From an uncultured Bariatricus sp. (GTDB taxonomy: Bacteria > Bacillota > Clostridia > Lachnospirales > Lachnospiraceae), in the NCBI GenBank assembly GCA_934320645.1, contig CAKRFP010000003.1, forward strand, positions 47,465-111,464: a stretch of DNA of 64,000 bases, given 5' to 3'. The position numbers and the translations under genes were made by a program. Positions 50,230 through 58,040 of the stretch are shown piece by piece. The notes under the pieces were generated by a model. It made no database searches. It saw only the letters and a list, made by a program, of their open reading frames with translations, and was not told the origin of the DNA. Within the stretch, counting starts at the first letter, position 1, and each line of letters starts with the position of its first letter.

Positions 50230-50988
50230 CTATTTTCGATTAACAAAATTCAGGAACTGCTGAAGTCTTGCATTCTGTGGATGATCAATGATTTCTTCCG
50301 GCGTACCATCCGCTGCAATCTTTCCACCATCCATAAATAAAATTCTGCTTGCAACCTCTCTTGCGAATCCAATCTCATGGGTTACAAGAATCATCGTTGT
50401 ACCTTCTTCTGCAAGAGATTTAATCGTATTTAACACCTCTCCTACAAGCTCCGGATCCAGTGCTGATGTCGGTTCGTCAAATAATACAACATTCGGATTG
50501 ACAGCAAGTGCTCTTGCAATACCAACTCTCTGCTGCTGTCCTCCGGAAAGCTTGGACGGATAGAAATCTTTTCTCTCGATCATTCCTACCTTATCCAGAA
50601 GCTCCAGTGCAATCTTTTCTGCTTCACTCTTTGATTTTTTCTGGACAACGGTTAACGCTTCCATTACATTTTCAAGAGCGGTTTTATTCTTGAACAAGTT
50701 GTATCCCTGGAATACCATCGAAGAATGTTTGCGCAGTTCAATAATATCTTTCTTTGTATGATGTTCTGCATCCACACATACATCCCCAATTGTAATTTTC
50801 CCTCTGGTCGGTACCGTCAGATAATTCAGACATCTGAGCAGTGTTGACTTTCCGGTTCCTGAAGGTCCGAGAATCGCAATAACTTCATTTTTATTGATCG
50901 TAAGATTGATATCTGACAGGACTTTCGTCTCCGAGTCAAATTCCTTATATAAATGTTCAATCTTAACAAGCTGTGTTTCTGTTCCCAT
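50230..50988 (-). CDS. Amino acid ABC transporter ATP-binding protein
   Basis: A 252-residue ABC ATPase of the polar amino acid type (GlnQ/TcyC). Walker A GPSGTGKST, Q-loop FQGYNLF, signature LSGGQQQRVGIARAL, Walker B VVLFDEPTSALDP and the switch His in VTHEIGFAREV are all present. It is the last gene of a three-gene importer. The substrate is likely an amino acid such as cystine or a cysteine derivative, judging from the M20 and C-S lyase genes that follow. Confidence 0.93.
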   Translation of the reverse strand: MGTETQLVKIEHLYKEFDSETKVLSDINLTINKNEVIAILGPSGTGKSTLLRCLNYLTVPTRGKITIGDVCVDAEHHTKKDIIELRKHSSMVFQGYNLFKNKTALENVMEALTVVQKKSKSEAEKIALELLDKVGMIERKDFYPSKLSGGQQQRVGIARALAVNPNVVLFDEPTSALDPELVGEVLNTIKSLAEEGTTMILVTHEIGFAREVASRILFMDGGKIAADGTPEEIIDHPQNARLQQFLNFVNRK

Positions 50989-51015
50989 AACTATTTAATC
51001 TTCCTGACTTCATTC

Positions 51016-51861
51016 TTATTTCTGGATTAACTGTGTCATATCTGCATACATCCACTTTTCAGTGATCTTTGCAACTGTTCCGTCATCAAGCATTTCCTGA
51101 ATAACTTCATCCAGTTTTTCTTTGAGTTCATTTCCTCTGTCTGTCTTAGGAAGGAAATAAGCTACGTTGTTTGCCATAAGGTCTTCATCGAAGAAACGGA
51201 AATTAGCTTCTTCATGGTTGTGTGTAAATGCATTTACGTTTGTTGTTGTATTTGCATAAGCATCGATTCTTCCAAGGCTGAGGTCATTCATTCCTACTGC
51301 ACTGTCTTCATAAAGTTTTACAGTAAATCCTTTTTCTTCTGCCATACCTTCGATGATTGTCTGAGCTGCCTGTCCGTTTGTGCATCCGATTGTTTTTCCA
51401 CTCAAATCATCAAGTGTCTTATAATCAGAATCTTCGTTTACGATCACACACTGAGCATCTCCGTAATACGGAATGGTTGCATTATATTTATCTGTTCTTT
51501 CTTCTTTTACTGCGAAACAGTTTGCAGCAACATCTGCACGTTCTGTGTCAAGTTCACCCCAGAGAGAATCAAAAGCTGCCTGTTTTACTTCTACATCCCA
51601 ACCAGTACGTTTTTCGATTTCATCCCACATTTCAGCATCGATACCTGTCCATGTCTTTCCATCATCAGAAAGAAGGCTGTATGGTTCTCCTGTACCTGCT
51701 GTTACAACTACAACTTTTTCTGTCTCATCAGAAGATTTATCTGTTGATTCTGATTCTGTCTTTTTGCTTGAATCATCTGATTTTGAGCTGCTTCCACATC
51801 CTGCTGCTGTTGCTACTGCCATTGCAGTAACGAGTAATGCTGCTAATACACGTTTTTTCAT
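51016..51861 (-). CDS. Amino acid-binding lipoprotein (family 3 SBP)
   Basis: A 281-residue binding protein with a lipoprotein signal (KKRVLAALLVTAMAVATAAGC, Cys at about residue 22). A Ser/Asp/Lys-rich linker follows, then a family 3 core (WTGIDAEMWDEIEKRTGWDV, DVAANCFAVKEERTDKY, GKTIGCTNGQAAQTI). The pattern is that of cystine or polar amino acid binders. It captures substrate for the permease encoded just upstream. Confidence 0.9.
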   Translation of the reverse strand: MKKRVLAALLVTAMAVATAAGCGSSSKSDDSSKKTESESTDKSSDETEKVVVVTAGTGEPYSLLSDDGKTWTGIDAEMWDEIEKRTGWDVEVKQAAFDSLWGELDTERADVAANCFAVKEERTDKYNATIPYYGDAQCVIVNEDSDYKTLDDLSGKTIGCTNGQAAQTIIEGMAEEKGFTVKLYEDSAVGMNDLSLGRIDAYANTTTNVNAFTHNHEEANFRFFDEDLMANNVAYFLPKTDRGNELKEKLDEVIQEMLDDGTVAKITEKWMYADMTQLIQK

Positions 51862-51897
51862 AATTACACTTTCTCCTCTTCAAAATAAATACTTTAT

Positions 51898-51923
51898 ATC
51901 TTAACGGCATTTCCGTTTAAGAT
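51898..51923 (-). promoter_or_regulatory. Stem-loop between the permease and SBP genes
   Basis: ATCTTAACGG and CCGTTTAAGAT form a stem with one bulge and a CATTT loop. It lies in the 67 bp gap before the binding protein gene and may mark an mRNA processing point. Confidence 0.45.
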
Positions 51924-51928
51924 CTGTT

Positions 51929-52591
51929 TTAATACATATTTGCACATTTCTTTTCCAGTAACTTGTGTAAGATACCAAGCACAAATATGATCAGCCAGTA
52001 CACAAGCATAACGGCTGCATAAATTTCAAAATAACGGAACGTTCTCGCTCCTTCAATCTTCGCTGCTCCCATGATATCCGGAACACCAAGCATAAACGCA
52101 AGTGATGTCATCTTGATCAGATTGATCACATCATTGAAAAGCGGCGGCAGTGCAACCCTGACAGCCTGCGGAATGATAATTCTCGTAACAAGCTGAAAAT
52201 TGGTCATTCCCAGTGAATATGCCGCTTCTTTCTGTCCTTCATCCACAGAAAGCAATGCCCCTCTGATACTTTCAGACATAAATGCCCCTTCATTCATGCT
52301 CATAACTACCGCAACTGCGATAAGTGGTGTCATATCACGCACAAACGCACTGTAAAGCGCCACTCCGTAATAGAAGAAGTATAACTGTGCGACTACCGGA
52401 GTTCCTCTCATGATCGATACATAAACCCGCGTAATCTGATACAGTACCGGAATTTTGTAATAACCAATGATCGCAATAATGACTCCGACCAGTAAAGCAA
52501 ATATTGTCGCTGCGATTGTCAGTTCAAATGTAACATTGACTTTACTTGCGATAATCGGGAGCACTTCCATAAAATAACTTACTTTAAACAT
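51929..52591 (-). CDS. Amino acid ABC transporter permease
   Basis: A 220-residue permease of the His/Glu/Gln/Arg/opine type with five or six helices. The EAA-type loop QKEAAYSLGMTNFQLVTRII is clear, and RGTPVVAQLYFFYYG is characteristic. The frame is open for 40 codons upstream, but the start at MFKVSY has GGAG 8 bases before it. Only one permease gene is present, so the channel is a homodimer. It is the first gene of the importer, 67 bp before the binding protein. Confidence 0.9.
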   Translation of the reverse strand: MFKVSYFMEVLPIIASKVNVTFELTIAATIFALLVGVIIAIIGYYKIPVLYQITRVYVSIMRGTPVVAQLYFFYYGVALYSAFVRDMTPLIAVAVVMSMNEGAFMSESIRGALLSVDEGQKEAAYSLGMTNFQLVTRIIIPQAVRVALPPLFNDVINLIKMTSLAFMLGVPDIMGAAKIEGARTFRYFEIYAAVMLVYWLIIFVLGILHKLLEKKCANMY

Positions 52592-52728
52592 CTCATTTAC
52601 TCCAGACTTTCCTATAAGTTTCCTTGCATGCTCTTTTATTCTAATATTTTTTCTCAATATTACATCGTTTAAAAATGACAAAATTGCATATATTTTTTGT
52701 ATTATTCGCATATTTTCTATAATTGTCT

Positions 52729-53238
52729 TTATTTATAGTTTCTATCAATCATTATATTTTTTCTCACACTCCTTCTCTCAGTAAATCCTACAATGTCTTT
52801 CAGCAGAATAATCAGTTCAAATCCACTCCGGTACGGATAATCTCTTCCCCAGATGTGGACAATCCCCTGCAGTGAAGCGAAATCCCTTCCCATCACCTTC
52901 AGCCAGAAGATTGCCATATGTCCCGGTCTTTCCGGCTGCCTTCTTCCTATTTCACTGGCACTTTCTATATACTGCCTCCGTTTCTGACATCTTCTGACCT
53001 GTGCTTTTCTGAGCAACACTCCATGTCTTTCACAGGTCTCATCCAGATAAAGAAGCAATCCGTCAAATCCAACAAAATTAATTCTGATCTCGTCTCTTTT
53101 TACATCCTGCCAGTACATAATGTTCCCGATCGGAACACCTCCATTCTCCCAGTACATCCTTACGAAAAACAGTTCTCCGAGATTTTTATTATCCTCCAGA
53201 GATTTATTTTCCATCTTTTCTGCAAGTGCTGTCTGCAT
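52729..53238 (-). CDS. Unrecognised 169-residue protein of the pilus operon
   Basis: The family was not recognised. The protein has 169 residues, no signal peptide and no clear membrane helix. It is rich in Arg, Glu and aromatic residues (VRMYWENGGVPIGNIMYW; VHIWGRDYPYRSGF). Its start overlaps the end of the sortase gene by 35 bp and has a GGGGG element 6 bases upstream, so translation is probably coupled to the sortase. The position suggests a role with the pilin and sortase, or a regulator. The high content of basic residues near the C-terminus (RRSVRKN) would also suit a nucleic acid-binding protein. No start codon is better supported. Confidence 0.55.
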   Translation of the reverse strand: MQTALAEKMENKSLEDNKNLGELFFVRMYWENGGVPIGNIMYWQDVKRDEIRINFVGFDGLLLYLDETCERHGVLLRKAQVRRCQKRRQYIESASEIGRRQPERPGHMAIFWLKVMGRDFASLQGIVHIWGRDYPYRSGFELIILLKDIVGFTERRSVRKNIMIDRNYK

Positions 53239-54046
53239 CCTTTTCCCCCATTTCTCTCCTGACCTTCCAAATTACTGCCGTCAGGATCACAATTAATAAA
53301 ATTATATAATATCTCATTCCTTTTCTGTCATCTCCGGTTTGGATCGGCTCCGCCTTTTCCGTCAGACTGCACCGGACTCCCCGTACAAGAAGACGTTTTG
53401 TATTCACTCCATAAGGCGTACATGTCACAAGCGTGCAATAGTCTTTTTCCTCTTCCAGACGAAGCAGCTCCGTATCTTCCGGCTCCACAACCGCGATTTT
53501 ATCAACCTTATAAACTATCTTCTTTTCTAAAACAGTAATTGTAAAAATGTCACCTGGTTTTATTTTATCCAGATCTGAAAAAAGCTTCACCCCCGGAAGC
53601 CCTCTGTGGGAAGAGAGCACACAATGTGTGCCCTTTCCTCCAACCGGAAGGCTGCTTCCTTCTACATGTCCTGCCCCATTGCAGATTGCAAAATTTCCTG
53701 TTCCGTGATAGATCGGCATTCTCACATGTATTACAGGAATTTCCAGATAACCGATCATGCCATTTGTTCCCAGATCCAGCACCTCTCTGTACAATTCTTC
53801 ATTCTTATCATTTGGTATTGGATTATTCTGTTCCAAAAGCATCTCATTGTACTCTTCTGACTTCTTGAGCATCGTTTCTTTTTCACGGCTGTCTAATCCT
53901 TCTGTTATCTGCTCATATCCCTCTACTACCCGGCTTTGTCTTCCGGCATTCCAGAGATGTCCGATTTTTGGATACAGCCAGATGGCAATCCCCAGACAAA
54001 AAATTCCTGTCCATATACGCAGAAACCATTTTTCTCTTGTTCCCAT
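53204..54046 (-). CDS. Class C sortase (pilus polymerase)
   Basis: A 280-residue sortase with an N-terminal and a C-terminal membrane segment (about residues 8-25 and 245-262), the arrangement of class C enzymes. The catalytic His is in LSSHRGLPG and the catalytic Cys in LVTCTPYGVNTKR, with the Arg in RLLVRGVR. It should link pilin subunits through their LPXTG-type signals. It follows the pilin gene by 9 bp. No separate housekeeping sortase is in the window. Confidence 0.92.
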   Translation of the reverse strand: MGTREKWFLRIWTGIFCLGIAIWLYPKIGHLWNAGRQSRVVEGYEQITEGLDSREKETMLKKSEEYNEMLLEQNNPIPNDKNEELYREVLDLGTNGMIGYLEIPVIHVRMPIYHGTGNFAICNGAGHVEGSSLPVGGKGTHCVLSSHRGLPGVKLFSDLDKIKPGDIFTITVLEKKIVYKVDKIAVVEPEDTELLRLEEEKDYCTLVTCTPYGVNTKRLLVRGVRCSLTEKAEPIQTGDDRKGMRYYIILLIVILTAVIWKVRREMGEKDADSTCRKDGK

Positions 54047-54055
54047 CTTTTCCTA

Positions 54056-55585
54056 TCATACTCTTCTTCTGTAAATTTTTGAGATAACAAGAACCATCCC
54101 GGCTATCACCGCCAAAAGCACACCACCTATCGTAAAGATTGTTTCCCCAATTCCGCCTGTTCCCGGAAGTAATTTACCTGACTTATTGACAACAACCTGT
54201 ACTTTTGCCGCAAAATCATCATTTTTATATGTTACTTTCACATCCGCTTCATGGTCTGTAATATTTCCATTCTCATCCAGATATACAACGGAATCTGTCT
54301 TTGATGCTCCTGTCTTTTCAACCGTTACCATAAAAGGTTCTGTCAGTCTGTTATAGCCTTCCGGTGCTTCGATCTCACGGATCGAATACGCTCCTGTCTT
54401 CAGACCCTTGATAATAACCATTCCATCAGCTCCTGCTTCTACCTCACCGGTTCCTGTCTGACCTCCACGCACTGTATACACTCCATTTTCACCACTGATC
54501 GGAAATGGCACTTCAAATGTAACACCGGTAAGTGATCTTCCTTTGTCATCTACTTTTTGCAAAATGATCGCATAAGTATCTGTTATTGTAAAATCTTCCG
54601 TTGAACTTCCGTCTGGCTGATCCGGATTTTCTGCGGTATCATGATCCGTATAATTCCATGAAAATCTTGCGCAGTTGCGGTTTCCTTCCCCATCCAGGAC
54701 TGCATTTTCATTTAATACAGCGGTATAATCAATGACCAGTTTTACTCCCGTATTATACCGGCTCTTCCATCCATCCTTTTCCGTCTGATCTGCCCACGGG
54801 ATACGGATCGGGAACTGCTTTCCCTTGAATTCTCCAAGCTGTGTTCCGTCCACCGTCACAGAAGTGATCTGTTTCATCTCAAATCCTGCCGGAAGATCAT
54901 CTTCAATGATATATTCCATGATCTGCTTCTCACCCACATAATCAGAAGTGTTGATCTGGAGTCGGAATTTCACGGTTTCTCCAATATTTACATCATTTTC
55001 CTTTACCAGTTTATTCCCTGTCAGAACAATACTTTTTCCGCCTTCATTTTCCCCATCCCCAGGAGTCCACTGTGGCTCGTTACTGTTCTTGTCCACAATC
55101 TCAACATCCGGCGCCACACTCGTTACCATAATGGCTCCGCCTTCTTTCAGGGTACTGCTGACGTAGTAGTAGCCGTATGGGAGACCGGTGAATTTTAGCG
55201 TTGAGCCATTGGATGTTACGCTTGATATCTCTATACTATTTTTTTTAATCCATTCAATTGCTCCTTCTGATAACTTATCCTGAGATCCTTCCTCATAAAT
55301 CGCATCTGTAGCTGAAATATTTCCGGCTGAATCCTTCTTAAAATAAGGATTTTCTGCAAGTTCTCCCTTTGTATAAGCTACAGAAGTTCCATCTGCATTT
55401 ACCTTAGCATCAAAAATCTTATAAACCGAATAAACAACTCCTTTCGATGCATTCGCAATCGTTATACTTCCGTTTCCTTCCTCTCCTACATTTTCCTGTG
55501 CCAACACCGTCACCGCCGTCACCGACATCGTCACCATCATCACTGCCATTACCAAAACAGACACTATCTTTTTCACATATTTCAT
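54056..55585 (-). CDS. LPXTG-anchored pilin (SpaA-type isopeptide-forming)
   Basis: A 509-residue secreted pilin subunit. The signal peptide (KYVKKIVSVLVMAVMMVT, cleaved near Ala30) is followed by an N-terminal domain, a middle isopeptide domain (KLVKENDVNIGETVKFRL region) and a C-terminal SpaA/Cna-B domain (VDDKGRSLTGVTFEV ... IREIEAPEGY, with the Glu that helps form an isopeptide bond). The sorting signal is LPGTGG, then a hydrophobic helix and KIYRRRV. The start at the third candidate Met (55585) has GAGAGG 9 bases before it. It is the only pilin in the operon, next to a class C sortase. Confidence 0.92.
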   Translation of the reverse strand: MKYVKKIVSVLVMAVMMVTMSVTAVTVLAQENVGEEGNGSITIANASKGVVYSVYKIFDAKVNADGTSVAYTKGELAENPYFKKDSAGNISATDAIYEEGSQDKLSEGAIEWIKKNSIEISSVTSNGSTLKFTGLPYGYYYVSSTLKEGGAIMVTSVAPDVEIVDKNSNEPQWTPGDGENEGGKSIVLTGNKLVKENDVNIGETVKFRLQINTSDYVGEKQIMEYIIEDDLPAGFEMKQITSVTVDGTQLGEFKGKQFPIRIPWADQTEKDGWKSRYNTGVKLVIDYTAVLNENAVLDGEGNRNCARFSWNYTDHDTAENPDQPDGSSTEDFTITDTYAIILQKVDDKGRSLTGVTFEVPFPISGENGVYTVRGGQTGTGEVEAGADGMVIIKGLKTGAYSIREIEAPEGYNRLTEPFMVTVEKTGASKTDSVVYLDENGNITDHEADVKVTYKNDDFAAKVQVVVNKSGKLLPGTGGIGETIFTIGGVLLAVIAGMVLVISKIYRRRV

Positions 55586-55659
55586 AATCATTTTCCTCTC
55601 TTTCTTAAGTGTTATGTGTCTGTTCTCCATTCTACATATCCGCTGTCCCTGTCCCGTTC

Positions 55660-55786
55660 CCTGTCCGTTCTGTAACCGTTCCTTTTCTGTCCTTTTTTCA
55701 TATTTTTTGATTTTCCCGAACAAAAAATTAAAATGCAAATTCTTGTGCAAACACAAATCTGCACTTGGCTCATCATGTACACTAAA
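55660..55786 (-). repeat. Dispersed leader repeat, copy 2 (pilin leader)
   Basis: It shares about 40 of 44 bases with 4951-4994 (at 55742-55786), and the 15-mer CCTGTCCGTTCTGTA (55660-55674) with 4877-4891. The distance between blocks is 60 and 68 bp in the two copies. As in copy 1, it lies in the leader of a minus-strand gene. On this copy the space before the pilin is rich in GGACAG and GGAACGG runs on the minus strand. Confidence 0.7.
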
Positions 55787-55823
55787 GAAGATTCTCTGAA
55801 CCTTTTTTCGTATTTCTGGCAGT

Positions 55824-55855
55824 AAAAAACCACCGCCCGTCATCCAGGCAGTGGT
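55824..55855 (-). terminator. Terminator of the PAS/winged-helix regulator gene
   Basis: On the minus strand ACCACTGCC pairs with GGGCGGTGGT and is followed by six T. It lies 10 bp after the stop codon and would insulate the pilin gene. Confidence 0.8.
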
Positions 55856-55865
55856 CCATTTTCCT

Positions 55866-57059
55866 CTATTTCTCTTTATTTACCAATCCACCAAGCGTAC
55901 ATTCCGCCCAGCTGTAATTCTTCATATACTCCCCCTTAAACAGATGCTTATATTCTTCTCCCTCTTCCAGGTACTGGTACAGATCACACTGTATCTGCTC
56001 CCTGTTAATGCGGCTTTCCTGATTGATCCGAATCAGGATCTCTTCAATGCCATATGCCGCCAGTGTTTTTCGTAATTCCGAAACCACCTTACGGAATCTT
56101 CTCCTTGTACTTTCGCTCATGCTGGCATCCTCCCACAGGAAGCTGATCGCTTCATTCGATGTAACAAAACCACCACGCCGGTCAACCAGAAGTGCCAGCA
56201 ATTCCTTCGCTTTCTTACTTGAAAATGGAATTGCCTTGCCATTTACAAACACATCAAAGCCCCCGAATGTTCTGATATAGATTTTCCCATTTCCAGATAC
56301 ACTCTCATCCATGTACGACAGTTCACCAGTTTCTCTTTCTTCAAGTTCTCTGCAACAGAACAACAGGATTCCTGAGTCAATAAATAAAAATTCCCCATGA
56401 TAGTTCCTTACGTTCCCATTTTTATCAGATGCCCTGAATTCCAGTCTCTCTTTCTGTGTTTCTTTAAACACCTTTAAAAACTCACTCACTTTTTCCTGAT
56501 CTTCATCTACCACAAGGCGATGCACCCAGCATTTTACTGCATCCTCCAAAATCATCCGGATTCCCTGGATCCCATCCGAAATGTGATATTTATTGACCTT
56601 CTGACAGCATACAATATTTCCGGCAAGATCCACAGAAAAAACTGCATCATATTCTCTTGAAATCATTCGGATCAGATTCTTCCGGTAACTTTCTTTCTGC
56701 TTTTCTTCCATCGGTGCACCATCGCTGTACACCGCCTGATATTCAGGATTCCCCTCCTGATCTTTTACCTTGCTCAGCCATCCTGTTACTGCGACCGTCT
56801 TGCCATCGCAGCACGAAAGTCTCTGCCGGCAGGTCACGACGTCCCCCTGATCTCCAACAGCGTCAAGCTGCTCCCTGAACCGTTCTCTTTCTTCTTGTGG
56901 AAACATGAAAAAAATATTATCTCGTAAATATTCTAAAAGCTGAAGATTTTCATTTGTAACCCTTAAGAGTGCTCTCATCTGTGCGTTCATATAGGTGATC
57001 ATCGGATACTTTTCACAGGTAAACCGGATCATACCACACGGCATCGTTACTCCATACAT
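55866..57059 (-). CDS. PAS-domain transcription factor with SARP-type winged helix
   Basis: A 397-residue regulator. Residues about 1-105 and 120-230 resemble two PAS-like domains (ITYMNAQMRALLRVTNENLQ; YDAVFSVDLAGNI). The C-terminal part (about 270-390) is a winged-helix DNA-binding domain of the SARP/OmpR kind: IRTFGGFDVFVNGKAIPFSS, KAKELLALLVDRRGG, ISFLWEDASMSES and TRRRFRKVVSELRKTL. The start at MYGVTM has GGGGG 10 bases upstream. It lies upstream of the pilin operon on the same strand, so it is a candidate pilus regulator. Confidence 0.72.
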   Translation of the reverse strand: MYGVTMPCGMIRFTCEKYPMITYMNAQMRALLRVTNENLQLLEYLRDNIFFMFPQEERERFREQLDAVGDQGDVVTCRQRLSCCDGKTVAVTGWLSKVKDQEGNPEYQAVYSDGAPMEEKQKESYRKNLIRMISREYDAVFSVDLAGNIVCCQKVNKYHISDGIQGIRMILEDAVKCWVHRLVVDEDQEKVSEFLKVFKETQKERLEFRASDKNGNVRNYHGEFLFIDSGILLFCCRELEERETGELSYMDESVSGNGKIYIRTFGGFDVFVNGKAIPFSSKKAKELLALLVDRRGGFVTSNEAISFLWEDASMSESTRRRFRKVVSELRKTLAAYGIEEILIRINQESRINREQIQCDLYQYLEEGEEYKHLFKGEYMKNYSWAECTLGGLVNKEK

Positions 57060-57287
57060 CTTCTCATTCCCCCTTCTATCCTTTTTGAGGATTTTTATCA
57101 TCATACACTATAGGCATAGGGAAATCAACCATTTCAAGAGTATTAAATCTTCAGCTTTCCAATCCTGTTTTCTTTTGCTTTTTAATCTATCTGGATTGAT
57201 GTATTTTATCTATATCATTCCAAATATTTCTATGTTTTTCGTGGAAATCCTATACTTTTCGATACATCCAAAAAATCTTCCACATTT

Positions 57288-57767
57288 TTAAAAATTTTTC
57301 ATTTTTTTGCCGTCTAACGCTGCATATTCCAGAACATCATCTGTGTTATATACAAGCTTTAATGAGAAAAACGGCTGCTCATTTTCAAGGAGTTCAAAAA
57401 AGATCCGATCCCCTTCCCACAATTCCAGTTCTCCGATTTTAGACTTTTCTACCCATTCCAGTTCTCCTTCATCACACGCAATCGGCGTTCCTGTAAAGCC
57501 ATCTGCCGTATAAAGTGACATATATTCTACTACATCTTCGCCATATACAAAAGTTACGATCCCACGATATCTCCAGGATGTCAGCGTGTATCCCGTCTCT
57601 TCCCATACCTCACGAAGAAGGCATTCCTCCGGGCTTTCCCCTTTTTCAAAATGACCGCCTACTCCGATCCATTTGTCTTTATTGATATCATTTTCTTTGA
57701 CAGTCCGGTGAAGCATCAGATATTTTCCATCCTGTTCAATATAACAAAGTGTGCTTAATTCTGCCAT
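57288..57767 (-). CDS. Nudix hydrolase, MutT/YtkD-like (8-oxo-dGTPase type)
   Basis: A 159-residue Nudix protein. The Nudix box GGHFEKGESPEECLLREVWE, then ETGY, is complete. Its start MAELSTLCYIEQDGKYLMLH resembles MutT/NudG-type proteins that cleave oxidised nucleotides. The start at the eighth codon of the open frame is preferred because GGGA lies near it. It is monocistronic. Substrate is inferred from family only. Confidence 0.88.
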   Translation of the reverse strand: MAELSTLCYIEQDGKYLMLHRTVKENDINKDKWIGVGGHFEKGESPEECLLREVWEETGYTLTSWRYRGIVTFVYGEDVVEYMSLYTADGFTGTPIACDEGELEWVEKSKIGELELWEGDRIFFELLENEQPFFSLKLVYNTDDVLEYAALDGKKMKNF

Positions 57768-57905
57768 TTTACGTTCCCTTTCATACATAAAATATTTTAC
57801 GAAAATTATAATCTATCTTCTGATATTTCTCAACTGCCATGATCTGTCTTTTTCCACCATTCCTCCTTCTCTTTAATTGCAAATATTGTCAGCAAATAGT
57901 ATAAT

Positions 57906-57957
57906 GATGTTTAAGGATTGCGGGAATTGCGTAGCAATAGAGCAATCCGGTTACATC
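57906..57957. repeat. Dispersed palindromic element, copy B
   Basis: GATGT/ACATC encloses GGATTGC/GCAATCC, which encloses ATTGC/GCAAT around a TAC or GTA centre. It is the most regular of the three copies and lies between a Nudix gene and the HD-GYP gene. Confidence 0.8.
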
Positions 57958-58040
57958 AGTAAGTGGCAAAATTTATTTTTGACACTCACATCGTATAATA
58001 TCTTCAAATAGACCAAAATTGTAGATAAGGAGTCTCTATT

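Noticed and set aside
55586..55843. N-terminal extension of the pilin by 86 codons
   Set aside because: It would put the signal peptide inside the protein and reads through the dispersed repeat; the start at 55585 has a ribosome binding site.
55586..55865. c-di-GMP riboswitch in the pilin leader
   Set aside because: Neither the GEMM-I core nor the class II consensus could be found; the region holds the dispersed repeat and purine-rich runs instead.
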